DNA of 64,000 bases from Rhynchopus sp. YZ270_cl-10 (taxonomy: Eukaryota > Euglenozoa > Diplonemea > Diplonemida > Diplonemidae): the NCBI GenBank assembly GCA_964035575.1, contig OZ037836.1, positions 310,001 to 374,000 on the forward strand. Direction: 5' to 3'. Under the pieces are notes generated by a model. The model saw nothing but the letters and a program-made list of their open reading frames with translations. It ran no database searches and was not told the origin of the DNA. Shown in pieces: positions 18,561 to 28,185 of this stretch. The stretch's first letter is position 1; each line of letters starts with the position of its first letter. The translations under genes were made by a program, and so were the position numbers.

Positions 18561-21446
18561 TTAATACGACCCTCCTTCTCGCCTCTGGTCCGTGTCGCGG
18601 GGGCGGCTGTTCTCGTCCGTCGTCGTATCCTTCTTCTCCTCACCGCCATCTGCACGACGATCTTGAGCGTTCCTGGCCTTGTCCTTGGCCTCGCGAGCTG
18701 CCTTCTTCAGCGCCTCGTTCTCCTCCGTGAGCCGCTTGCTCTCCGCTGCCAGCTGCACATTCTGCTCCTTGCACTGCTGCATCGTCTCCTTCATCTCAGC
18801 ACAGTCTGCTCTGAGCTGTTCCATGCCAAGAGGCTGCGGCGGCTGCTCGACTGGTGCCGACTGCTGCGGTTGTCCCATCATCCGCTTCTGTGCCTCCAAC
18901 ATTTCCTTCTGCTGTTCCATGACGCCCTTCATCATCTCCCGCAATTCCTTCATTTCCTTCTTCATCAGCTCGATCTCTTCCTGCGCTGCTGATGAAGCTG
19001 CGGGAGGTGCCGGAGCCGCCGGTGCCCCTGTTGCAGGGTGGGGCCGAGCTGCAGGTGGTGCGTATCCCCTCGCCTTAGCCGCCCACGTGCCAGCGCCGCT
19101 CTCTGCTGCTCCTTGCCTCGGTACTGGGAACTGCGCCAGAGGGAAACCCCACGGATTCGCACCCACCTTCTGCACACGACGCCCTTCCTTCACCGCACAC
19201 ACCGTCAACACCAATCCACCCACCTCCAGCACCCCTTCTGTGCTCGGGCACGGCACATCCGACGTAACCGTCCACTTGTGCCCTCGCGACAGCACCTTCA
19301 CCGTCCAGCTCGCCTCTCTCGCCAGCCCCTCACACAACAGCTGGACCGACGTGTTCGCCGGAATTCCCCCAATCTCGTATCTGTGTCCCTGCACGACGAC
19401 GTCCTCCTGCACAAGAAGCCTCTTCGCAGCCTCCAAGTCCCCCTTCATGACACGCACCGCGTAGCCCCCTTCCCCTACGGCGAGTCCGCGCACGCTATCC
19501 TCCAGGTTCTCCTCCGCAAGGTCCAGCCGTGCCAGAGCAGACTCCAGCGGTTCCGCCTTCCACAACAACCCACAGTCCCCGTACTCCTTTGCCTGGAAGA
19601 GGTGCCGCACAAACACCCCTTCCCGTCCGCTTCTCTTCAGCATGGCGCACACCATGTCCTCCGTCACGTCCACAGACATCTCCATCCATCCTCCTTTCTC
19701 CAAGCCGCGTCCACACCGCACCCCCTGCAACCCGTACCACCGACGCATGCGTTGCTCTCCCTTTGTGCGTCCTTCTCCCGCCCTGATGAGGGTCCGGCCC
19801 ATCAGCGTAACCAGCTTGCTCGTGAACGCAGTACTCTCCTCCACCGGCTTCACCACCTTGTCCAGGTCCGACGTCATGGTGCCCAGCCAGACTTCCTCCA
19901 TACGTGCGCCTCGGTCGGTCCGCACTGCCACCTTCACCTTCCTTGTACGTGTCGCACCTGTGCACTTCGCGCGTGAGACAAGCACCACCTGGGGGAGTGT
20001 GTGCAGCAATTCCAACCCCTGCACGAGTTCACCCGACCACGCAACTGCCGCCACCTGCGTCACCCCTTCCACAATATCAGGTACTGCCTCCCACACCGGA
20101 ATTTTCCACCCTGGAGAGTCCAAGACTAAGTTCAGCGGGGCCTCCGCATCCGTGCGCACCGATGGCGCCTTCTTCCTGCCCGTCACAGCCGTGCCCGGCA
20201 CGTGCAACTGCGGTTGCCCCACTGCGCACATGATCTCCTCGCCCGCCTGCAGCCCTGCCGACGTCACTGCACCGTAGTGCACTCCTCCCTCGTACGCCAG
20301 AACGATGTCTGACTCCCGGAACGCCAGGTTCGCCTTCTCCGCTGACCCCTCCTTCAATGCCCCGTCCGTTTGCCCGTCAATCACTGTAGCCCTCAGCACA
20401 TTCCCCGGCCCGACGTCCATCACCACAACACGGGTCCGCATCGCCCTCGCAATCGCGTGGAGACACAGATGGTCCCCCCACGTCCCCAGCTGCGCCATCG
20501 CGGCCAGATACCCCTCTGCCCCCGCTTCCCCTTCGATGAATGGGCTGTAAAACGCCGCATCCTTCCTCATCACCCCCACCGCCAGCTTGCGGAACCCTGC
20601 ATGCCCGTTCGGGGACGACTCCGCAGACCACGCCACTGATCGGAAGAGACAGTCCCCTTTGCCCCCGCACTCCTCCCATCTCATACCCCAAGGCTCCAAT
20701 AACCCCTTGATCCCTGGCTGCGTCGTCGGCGCCTGCTTCTCCGCCGTGCATCCCCTTGCGGCGTAGCTACCACCTGCCACCAGCGTCGCGCTCGACTCCG
20801 CTGCCGTCATCCCCTGTCCCGCCCTCGCACTGTGCAACACGGAGACCTGTATCCCCCTCGTCTTGAGGTTGGATACCATCGATCTCACCTTCTCCAGTCG
20901 TGGCCTGAGCAGCTGCGAGTCGCACGGTTGCCCCGCGGATACCTGCTTCCACACCTGCAGATGCGACACCCACACCCGTGCATGCACCCCTTTCTTGTAG
21001 GATCCGTCCGTGACACCTCGCAGCCCCAAGAGGATTCCTTCGTATGCCGCCTCCGCCTTCGTCACTCCTGCCAGTCGCTTCGTCAACTCCCAGTGCGTCA
21101 CCGGCTCGTCCTCCGTTGCTTCACGTGCCAGCGCACACAGCCCCGTCGCGTCCCGCACCTTCTCGCCAGGCGCGACCCCAACGAAGATGTCGGGGTCTCT
21201 CTTCTCGTCGTCGTCAGCTGCACGCTTCATGCCTCCAGCACCCGGGTACAGCAGTTGGTGCCCAATAGCCCTGTGCGCCAGCTCAGCTGCCGACGTCGTC
21301 TCCTCGCTGCACCTGCAGTTCCAGGAATCGCAACACACAGGCGCCGGCGGGTGTGGGGTCCATTTGGCCGATCCGTGTGACGGATCGTTGCCCGGGATAC
21401 TCCGCGTGGAGGCTGGACGTGACTTCGACACCATGTACGAAAACAT
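18561..21446 (-). CDS. Family A ORF1 with OTU protease domain, copy A2 (961 aa)
   Basis: Same architecture as the A1/A3 ORF1: RNase H-like region (about 80-225, AEAAYEGILLGL then VWVSHL, catalytic Asp positions not kept), OTU domain (GDCLF and GVHYGAV), RRM-like middle, and a coiled-coil, Lys/Glu-rich C-terminus ending before TAA at 18561-18563. The first two thirds differ throughout from A1/A3, whereas the region after GRTKGEQRMRRWYG is almost identical, indicating recombination between element lineages. OTU proteases usually remove ubiquitin; conservation of Cys and His in both variants suggests selection for activity. Confidence 0.92.
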   Translation of the reverse strand: MFSYMVSKSRPASTRSIPGNDPSHGSAKWTPHPPAPVCCDSWNCRCSEETTSAAELAHRAIGHQLLYPGAGGMKRAADDDEKRDPDIFVGVAPGEKVRDATGLCALAREATEDEPVTHWELTKRLAGVTKAEAAYEGILLGLRGVTDGSYKKGVHARVWVSHLQVWKQVSAGQPCDSQLLRPRLEKVRSMVSNLKTRGIQVSVLHSARAGQGMTAAESSATLVAGGSYAARGCTAEKQAPTTQPGIKGLLEPWGMRWEECGGKGDCLFRSVAWSAESSPNGHAGFRKLAVGVMRKDAAFYSPFIEGEAGAEGYLAAMAQLGTWGDHLCLHAIARAMRTRVVVMDVGPGNVLRATVIDGQTDGALKEGSAEKANLAFRESDIVLAYEGGVHYGAVTSAGLQAGEEIMCAVGQPQLHVPGTAVTGRKKAPSVRTDAEAPLNLVLDSPGWKIPVWEAVPDIVEGVTQVAAVAWSGELVQGLELLHTLPQVVLVSRAKCTGATRTRKVKVAVRTDRGARMEEVWLGTMTSDLDKVVKPVEESTAFTSKLVTLMGRTLIRAGEGRTKGEQRMRRWYGLQGVRCGRGLEKGGWMEMSVDVTEDMVCAMLKRSGREGVFVRHLFQAKEYGDCGLLWKAEPLESALARLDLAEENLEDSVRGLAVGEGGYAVRVMKGDLEAAKRLLVQEDVVVQGHRYEIGGIPANTSVQLLCEGLAREASWTVKVLSRGHKWTVTSDVPCPSTEGVLEVGGLVLTVCAVKEGRRVQKVGANPWGFPLAQFPVPRQGAAESGAGTWAAKARGYAPPAARPHPATGAPAAPAPPAASSAAQEEIELMKKEMKELREMMKGVMEQQKEMLEAQKRMMGQPQQSAPVEQPPQPLGMEQLRADCAEMKETMQQCKEQNVQLAAESKRLTEENEALKKAAREAKDKARNAQDRRADGGEEKKDTTTDENSRPRDTDQRREGGSY

Positions 21447-21486
21447 TGTTTATATTCTTTCTTTTTGTGTACGTTGTGTGTATCCC
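21358..21486 (-). ncRNA. HDV-like self-cleaving ribozyme at 5' end of A2
   Basis: P1 GGGATAC (21480-21486) with GTATCCC (21394-21400); P2 GTCCA (21414-21418) with TGGAC (21358-21362); L3 TCCACGC; J1.1/4 GGGCAAC; P4 perfect hairpin 21369-21387; J4/2 GGCCAAA. P2 is one pair shorter than in A1/A3 because the last base differs. The G1 position is fixed independently by the target-site duplication beginning at 21487. Confidence 0.8.
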
Positions 21487-22316
21487 TCGAGGGTGGTTAA
21501 GCTCTGGCATCCGGTAAGAAAGTCGCAATCAATCTGCGTCACATTGTTGAGGGGTGATAAATCCAGGCTCGATAAGTTCTTGCAGTCCGCAAGGAAGCAC
21601 GCACCGACCTGCGTCACGTCGCTGAGTGGAGATAAATCGATGCTGGTTAAGCTCGTGCAGTTGGCAAGAAAGCTGTGATCAATCTGCGTCACGTTGCTGA
21701 ATGCTGACAAATCGATGTTGGTTAAGCTGATGCAGAGGAATAGGAACCAATGACCAACATGCGTCACATTGCTGAGCAGAGATAAATCGATAGTGGCTAA
21801 GCTAGTGCAGCAGTAAAGAAATCCTTTACCAATGTGCGTAACATTGCCCAACCCAGAGAGGTCAATACTTGTCAACGAGGTGCACTCCTGCAGGAAGTTG
21901 TCTCCAATGTGAGTCACAATGGACTCAGCACTGAGATCAAGTCTCGTCAACGAAGTGCCTGTCAAGAACCCAGCAGGAATGACAGTCGCAACCTCCGCCT
22001 GCAGAAGCAAACACGCAACCTCAGGATCATCCACATCCTCCAACGCCTCTGCCGTGATGTCTGTCACACCCAACGCATGAAGCTCTGCAATGGCTTCGTA
22101 CTTCTGTGTTTTTGTGAGGATGATTGTGTCACCAGCACTCAGCTGCGTCATGTCCGCTCCTTCTCCCATCGCTTCGTCTCCGAAACTCATGCAAAAGCCG
22201 TCTTCAGGCAACCCCATTGCAGACGCCACCTTCCGCCGCAAGCCCTCCACTGTGTCATCTGCACCCACCTCGACTGTGTGCTGATTCGTGTCGAAACCCT
22301 TGATGTTCAGGTCCAT
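21487..22316 (-). pseudogene. UBL-LRR gene, NLS type: N-terminal part, interrupted by A2
   Basis: Start at MDLNIKGF (ATG 22314-22316). UBL domain, linker (ALGVTDITAEALEDVDDPE) and about six LRR units of the LDLSPLSN/IDLSALSN type. The frame reaches the insertion at SLTTLE and then reads 11 element-encoded residues (GYTQRTQKERI) before TAA at 21450-21452, 3 nt upstream of the element's ORF1 ATG. A truncated UBL plus partial-LRR protein could still be made. Confidence 0.88.
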
Positions 22317-24211
22317 ATCTTTGTCGTGGTTTTGTGTTCTGATCTCTGTGTGTGGTGGGGTGTGGAGGACAAACCGAACCTTGCCCCTCGCCCCTCTCCC
22401 CGACCCACAACCCACAACCCCCGACTTCAGATCTCTCTCCTCTCCATCCCCTCTCCCTGAACCAGCGCCCTTCACAGACGTTCCCTCCTCACGAAAGCAA
22501 ACCCACCTTCCCCTGCCCCTCTCACGCTCCGTTACCTGCACTGTTCTGCACAGCCTCCACGCTCTCTCACCCCATGCAAGGATGCACGCCTAACTAAGTA
22601 CAACGGACGGTGGTGACCATACTGACACCTGCAGCACATCCGCAACCAAACGCCCTACCATGTACTGTGAAATCTTAACGTACACTCTCTGTTGATTCTA
22701 AAACGGGGGAGGGTAAAAAAGGCGTGAAAGGTAAATTGGGGAAGAGGTTGAAAAGTTGGAACGCTTCCTCACCCCAGATCACACACGTGATATGTCACAA
22801 GTGTCATGTCACCGAAAATAAAAACCCTTTCAACAAAACCGGTTTGTTTCCTTCACAACCCTCCTGCATCTCTTCCTCCCCTCCTCCTCCTCCTCCTCCT
22901 CCCCTGTACTGCAAACCAGCCACCTGCAGCTCATCCGCACCAGGTATTCATCATATCGTTTCCGTCACCGCATACACAAACGTCTAACTAACGCTGAGTG
23001 GTACACTCCACAGAGGCTCGTTAGTCCTGAGCAAAGTCTATCACTGCCGCCTTCGAGTCGTTGACGATATTTCCAATACATGGTCGAGCAGTAGAGGTAG
23101 CAGGAAGTGTGTGTGTGTGTGGTGCGCAAGAGACAACAAACAGTGAAGGGGGAGAGAGGTCTTTTGTTTTGTTTTTTGAAAGCTTCGTTGTATTAGTGTG
23201 GACACACCCGAGGGAGTGTGCTCCACTATGTGTTCCTTTTGAACTTGGTTACCCTTTGGGTTGCTGAGGCAGGGGGGGTGTTCATGCATTGTTTGCACAG
23301 CGTTAACACGCCGTTGGCAATTTGATTTGCAAGACAGATGCTAACTGACAAAGTTACACAACGTCAGAAATGTTAAAATGGGTGGCTGTCGACATCATAT
23401 GGGTGATCAACAAACATCAAACAACGAAATCTTAATGTACACACTTTGTTGATTCTAAAAACGGGGTGGGGAAAAAATCGCGAATAGAAAAAATGGGTGA
23501 GATATTGAAAAGTTGGAACGCTTCCTCACCCAGATCACACACTCACGATATGTCACAAGTGTCATGTCCCCGAAAAAATAATAAAACCTACATTCCCGAA
23601 CTTTTCTACTGACGTGATTTTCATTGGACGCATCCAACGAATATATAAAGAAAGGGGGTATTTCATTTTACTTTATTTTTCCTTCCTTCAAAACTTCACA
23701 CACAACGCTTTTGGTTTTTGGGAGACACACAAGGTGCCAGGTAAATTTATTTTTGTAAAATAAAGTTCCCAATGTAGTGTCGTACTCGCGTGTTAGCAGT
23801 GCTGTATTTTTATTGTCCCTTTGTCCAAAAATCTCTCGTTTTCTATTTGAATGCTTTGTCTGACTTTCTTATTTTTCTTCGTTTTGACAAATTTGAACTT
23901 TCTTTGTTTTGGTTGTTATGAGATACGCTCAATCGACACCGAGTTTCTTGTGAATACAATGTACATCCTTTTCATGTGTATCCAGGGAAAACTGTACGTG
24001 ATGCCGGGGGAAATTTTTGAAAAAAAAGGTGACATTGAGAGAAAACAAAACAACGCGCTGTGTGAAAAAACCAAGTGTCTCTCTCTGTGAGATATTTTTA
24101 CCTTTTTTTTGATAAATTGTTGGAGTAGTGTAGTTGCCTCGGTTGTGTTGCCACAGTTGTGCAATCTCCACTGTCGTTTTTTTTTTTGTTGTGTGTGGGG
24201 GGAGAATAAAT
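22317..24211. other. Intergenic region with dispersed repeats
   Basis: No supported gene. A (CTC)n run at about 22875-22900. Two copies of a 100-bp repeat around TTGATTCTAAAA...GGGG and CACAAGTGTCATGTC (22690-22830 and 23440-23580). R2 at 23135-23245. The remainder is T-rich with homopolymer runs near 23660-23900 and 24170-24190. Confidence 0.65.
23135..23245. repeat. Dispersed intergenic repeat R2, copy 3
   Basis: Same block as 8036-8150, with small insertions (CACACCCGAGGGAGTGTGC). Confidence 0.72.
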
Positions 24212-25477
24212 TTAGACTCTTCCGTTGTTTGCGGCACCTTCATGCTCGGGGGATTCGTCTCTGCTGCGTTTAGGACGTTCTTCAGCCACAAGCTTCCTCA
24301 GCTGCCAGTTGCCTTCGCGCACTCGACTGGACACAACGCTACTGCAGCCGGCGAGGTGGATGCTCCTCAACGAAGTGTAGTGCTCAGCTCGCAGTGGAGC
24401 AAATTCCGTAACATTGCTGAGTGGCGACAAGTCTAACACACTGAGGCCGTTGCAATTGGCAAGAAAGCTTGGACCAATTTTTGTAACATTGCTGAGTGGT
24501 GACAAATCCAGCACTGTGAGGCTGCTGCAGTCGTACAGAAAGTCTTCATTAATTTGTGTAACATTGCTGAGGGGAGATACGTCCAGCACTTTGAGGCTGG
24601 TGCAGGCGTACAGAAATCGTTCAGAAATTTGAGTAACGTTGAGTGGAGATACGTGCACCGCTCGGAGGCTCCTGCACCTGGCAAGAAAGCTTGGACCAAT
24701 TTCTGTAACATTGCTGAGTGGTGATAAGTCCAGAACTTTGAGGCTCATGCAGTAGGAAAGAAAGTTACTACCCAGCCGTGCAACACTGATGAGTGGAGAA
24801 AGGTCCAGAACGTTAAGGCTGCAGCAGTTGCCAAGAAAGCTTTTCGCAATTTCTCTCACATTGCGGAGTGCAGATAAGTCTACTGCTGTGAGGCTCGTGC
24901 AGTTGAGAAGAAAGAAGCCTTCAAGTTGTGTGACGTTGCTGCATGGCGGTAAGTGCAACACTGTGAGGTTTTTGCAGTTGGCAATAAACTTGCTCCCAAT
25001 TCGGTCCAGACGTGTCAACCCAGACAGGTCGATGTTCGTCAACGTTGTACAACCGTACACAAACTCATCGCCAACCTCACTCACGCACGACAAAGCACTC
25101 AGATCAAGTGTTGTTAATGATGAACCCGACAAGAATCCTTTCGGAATGACAGTCGCAACCTCCGCCTGCAGAAGCAAACACGCCACCTCAGGATCCTCCA
25201 CCTCCTCCAACCTCTCTGGTGTGATGTTTCTCTCACCCAACGCATGAAGTGCTGCTATGGCTTCGTACTTCTGCGTTTTTGTGAGGTTGATTGTGTCACC
25301 AGCACTCAGCTGCGTAATGTCCTCTCCTTCGTCCTTCCCTCCGAAGCCCATGTGGAAGCTGTCCTCAGCCAACCCCACTGCAGACGCCACCTTCTGCCGC
25401 ATCGTCTCCGTTGTGTCGTCCACACCAACCTCGATCACATACGAGTTCTCATCGCACGCCTTGACCGTCACTTCCAT
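24212..25477 (-). CDS. UBL-LRR protein, NLS-like tail (421 aa)
   Basis: Start at MEVTVKAC (ATG 25475-25477), shared with the gene at 28726-29715; an upstream ATG at 25642 would add an unconserved 55-residue extension. The UBL domain is the third N-terminal variant (MEVTVKACDENSYVIEV, MRQKVASAVGLAEDSFHMGF). Linker ALGERNITPERLEEVEDPE is of the NLS class. About eleven LRRs of the LDLSPLSNVTxIGPSFL type follow, one short of two residues (HVSPLNVTQI). The C-terminus KRSRDESPEHEGAANNGRV keeps the first half of the basic tail but replaces the second. Intact. It combines the variant-3 N-terminus with an NLS-class body, consistent with domain shuffling by recombination. Confidence 0.85.
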   Translation of the reverse strand: MEVTVKACDENSYVIEVGVDDTTETMRQKVASAVGLAEDSFHMGFGGKDEGEDITQLSAGDTINLTKTQKYEAIAALHALGERNITPERLEEVEDPEVACLLLQAEVATVIPKGFLSGSSLTTLDLSALSCVSEVGDEFVYGCTTLTNIDLSGLTRLDRIGSKFIANCKNLTVLHLPPCSNVTQLEGFFLLNCTSLTAVDLSALRNVREIAKSFLGNCCSLNVLDLSPLISVARLGSNFLSYCMSLKVLDLSPLSNVTEIGPSFLARCRSLRAVHVSPLNVTQISERFLYACTSLKVLDVSPLSNVTQINEDFLYDCSSLTVLDLSPLSNVTKIGPSFLANCNGLSVLDLSPLSNVTEFAPLRAEHYTSLRSIHLAGCSSVVSSRVREGNWQLRKLVAEERPKRSRDESPEHEGAANNGRV

Positions 25478-25773
25478 TTGTCTTATGTTTTTTGTGTCGC
25501 TCTGTTGTGTGGTGTGGTTGTAGGCTGGCACTGAGTCACATAGAACAACGCCCAACCCCAGGAGGCCATGGTAGAAGTGACAGTTGTGTGGTGTCGTTGT
25601 GAGTTGGGGAAAACAGCGGTGAGAACCGCTCTCCAGGCTCATACTGAGTCACGTCGAAGAACCTTCTACGAGGCAACGGAAGAAGTAATAAGAAGTGCTA
25701 GGGTTTGTCAACAGCATTACACAAAAAAGGAGGGTCACGAGAGGTGTGGTTGTGGGCTGACATGAGTCACATA

Positions 25774-26712
25774 CAGTCCCGCCTCTAATTAGTGAATTTC
25801 TAATTTATAAATTCGACCAAATCTGAAAATATTTAATTAGCGACTTTATAAATTAGAACGTCGCTAATTAAGATTTTATAAATTACAGCTTGCCCACCCA
25901 AATCCCAGTCTAAATCTCTACCAGACTCTCTGCATCTTTCTCTCATTTTCGATCATCATGTCTGTCTCCACCACGGAATGAACAAAAAAATGACAGCAGG
26001 CTGTCCTCACTGCCCCGGAGATTGTCACCATCACAGACAACGACATGGCGGATGACAGAGAAGTTGAAAGTGCCAGCGCCTCACCGTTCATCGGCGGACG
26101 CAGGCACTGATGACAGACCGCACGCTGATGTGATGGCGTGGTGGAATGACGCTCACCCAGGACGCCATATTCCTGCTCCCACCATCTCCAAGTACAACAC
26201 CCACAAAAAGAGAGCGGTTCGTACTTCACCCAAGGCTCTTGTGAACCCCGAGGAGCTGAAGAGGTTTCTCAACCTTACGGGAATACCCGCAAGTTCGGCT
26301 GGGCCATAACAGCCAATCGATTTGCGTCGCTTGCGAGGGGGATGGTGGTGAAGACGAGGCGGGACACGCCTCGGTGTAACCGACTCCTGGTGTCCAGGTC
26401 TTTTCATCTCGTGGGTGAAATAGACCATAAATAGACCATATGGAGGCGAACGGCATGCGCGTACGCACCGTTTTTTACTTCCGTGTATCACTGATTACAC
26501 ACCTCCTTTTCCACATATTCCTCCAACAGAACCCACACAAACCCCGTCGTCACTTGTGCAGGCAAAAAAAAATTTCGGCTCCGCCGGGGAAAATAAATTC
26601 AATAACTTATTAGTATTCCCCCGAAAAATAAATTAATTCACGACTTTATAAATTAGAACGTCACTAATTAGGATTTTATAAAATAAAACGTTATTAATAA
26701 TAGGCGGGACTG
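25774..26712 (+). mobile_element. pogo-like Tc1/mariner MITE (939 bp)
   Basis: Terminal inverted repeats begin CAGTCCCGCCT at both ends, with AT-rich sub-terminal similarity (TAATTA, ACTTTATAAATTAGAACGTC near both ends). It is flanked by TA dinucleotides at 25772-25773 and 26713-26714. The corresponding site at 29773 (...CACATACAAGAACCC) lacks the element and has a single TA, so an empty allele is present in the window. The interior holds a transposase fragment on the plus strand. Confidence 0.85.
26022..26309 (+). pseudogene. Remnant of a pogo/CENP-B-type transposase DNA-binding region
   Basis: 95-codon plus-strand frame. The segment DVMAWWNDAHPGRHIPAPTI resembles the helix-turn-helix of pogo/Tc5/CENP-B proteins (pattern xAxWWxxxFPGRxIxxSTIS). 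No DDE catalytic domain remains in the element. Assignment rests on this one motif plus the TA-flanked inverted repeats around it. Confidence 0.5.
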
Positions 26713-27680
26713 TAGAAGAACCCTCAACCCCTCTAGGAGGCCATGGTAGAAGTGACCAGAAGTGCCAGGATATGCAGTTTGGAGCTTGTCAATAGCATTA
26801 CAGAAAAAAGGAGGGTCGCGAGAGGTGGGAGGAGGAGGAGGGGGTGTCTGACTTCTGTCTTTTTGGGCCAAGTGCAACATTGTTTCTGGCATGTCGCCGG
26901 AAGCAACAGTGTTGCATCAAAACAAAAAAGAACAAAACAAAACACGAAGATGGCAAGCCTCCCAAACCGCTTGAAACCAAAACTGAAAAAGGGAAAAAAG
27001 GAAAAAGGTAAGGGGCGGGTAAAAACAGACACGCACAGCACCTGAACATATGATAAAAACAAGTAAGTGATAACAGTGATTATCTTTCTTATGTATTCTT
27101 TTTATGAAAACTTAGTTGTCTCAGTCTAGACACCCGAGGATGTGTTCCACTGGACAAAACGCTTTTCCGTAACTGTTGATTATCTTCTTTTTCTTATTTC
27201 TGTAACTGGAATCTGTTTCTCTCCGATCGTTTTCGTAATATCTACACGTTGATTTTTGAATTGCAATAAAATCAAAAGTAAAAACCAAACCACCAACAAC
27301 CACAATAACCAGATTAAGAAGAAAAAGAAAATAGAAAACAAAACAAAACAAAACAAAACACACTACGGTTCTATGCAGCCTGGTCGTACATCTTCCTCAT
27401 GACCGGGTGGCAGGTCCTCTCCAGCTTCCTCTGGGAGGACTGGAACTCCTCCTTGGTGGCCTCAGTGCCGCAGAGCTCGAGGGCACCGTTGCAGGCGTCC
27501 ATGACCTTCTTCTTGTCGTCGTCGCCGACAAGCCCGCCGGTTCTGTCGTCCATGAGGGTGGTGACCATCTGGTAGGCGTAGGTCTCGAGCTCGTGTCTGG
27601 CGTCGACACGCTCGCGTGCCTGCTTGTCGGCCTCGGCGAACTTCTCTGCGTCGTTGCACATGTCGTCAATCTCCTTGAGA
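26713..27680 (-). repeat. Duplicated segment: HSP70 3' end, 3' flank and spacer
   Basis: About 970 bp nearly identical to 29773-30738. It carries the last ~100 HSP70 codons (from [12 protein letters not shown] to DQAA, TAG), the AC-rich 3' UTR and the spacer to the next LRR gene. It ends at about 27681, where LRR coding sequence is joined. Confidence 0.9.
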
Positions 27681-28185
27681 GAAAGCCGTCGCAAAGTTGC
27701 GTCACATTGCTCCACCCAGATAAGTCAACAGTGCGCAATGAGCGGCAGTCGGAGAGAAAAAAATTCCTGATTACAGCCACACCTGGAACACCACTGAGAT
27801 CAAGTTCTTCGAACGTGCCACGTCTCAGGCAGTCGGAGGGAATCTCAGTAACAACTTCTGCACGCAGAAACAAATGAACCAGCTTGGGATCTGTCAGACG
27901 TTCGAACCTCTCTGCAGTGATGTCGGTCTCACCCAAGTCACGAAGAGCTGCAATGGCGTCGTCCTTCTGCGACTTCGTCTTCGTCAGCACAACTGTGTCC
28001 CCAGCACTCAGCTGCGTGATGTAGTCTCCTTCGGCCAGCAGCTTCCCTCCGAAGCTCATGTCAAAGCCGTCTTCGCACAACTCTGCTGCAGACGCCACCT
28101 TCCGCCGTATGTCCGCAGTTGTATCATCCACATCCACCTCGACTGTGTACTTCTCTCCGTCAAAGCTCTCCACACATATTTCCAT
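27397..28185 (-). pseudogene. Chimeric gene: UBL-LRR N-terminus joined out of frame to HSP70 C-terminus
   Basis: Residues 1-170 are a normal UBL-LRR start (MEICVESF..., ending NVTQLCDGFLS). At about 27676-27681 the sequence switches to HSP70 DNA, but in the wrong frame, giving about 92 Arg/Ser/Thr/Pro-rich residues before a stop at 27397. The true HSP70 frame (to 27371) remains open across the junction. LRR sequence at the switch matches gaGAGAAAGCC of other copies. Formed by non-allelic recombination after duplication of the HSP70 3' end. A 262-residue hybrid could be expressed but is unlikely to be functional. Confidence 0.85.

Larger units (their letters stand above)
13709..21486 (-). mobile_element. 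Family A non-LTR retrotransposon, full-length copy A2 (7778 bp)
   Basis: Complete element bounded by a perfect 19-bp target-site duplication. Minus-strand order: 5' GGGATAC with ribozyme, 40-nt leader, ORF1 (18561-21446), ORF2 (13786-18552), 77-nt 3' UTR ending CAAGTTTA. No poly(A) tail. Both ORFs intact, so it may be autonomous. Its ORF1 N-terminal region is a distinct variant from A1/A3. Confidence 0.96.

Noticed and set aside
18540-18660. A canonical -1 frameshift heptamer at the ORF1/ORF2 overlap of family A
   Set aside because: No X-XXY-YYZ sequence in the right frame was found; the mechanism is left open.
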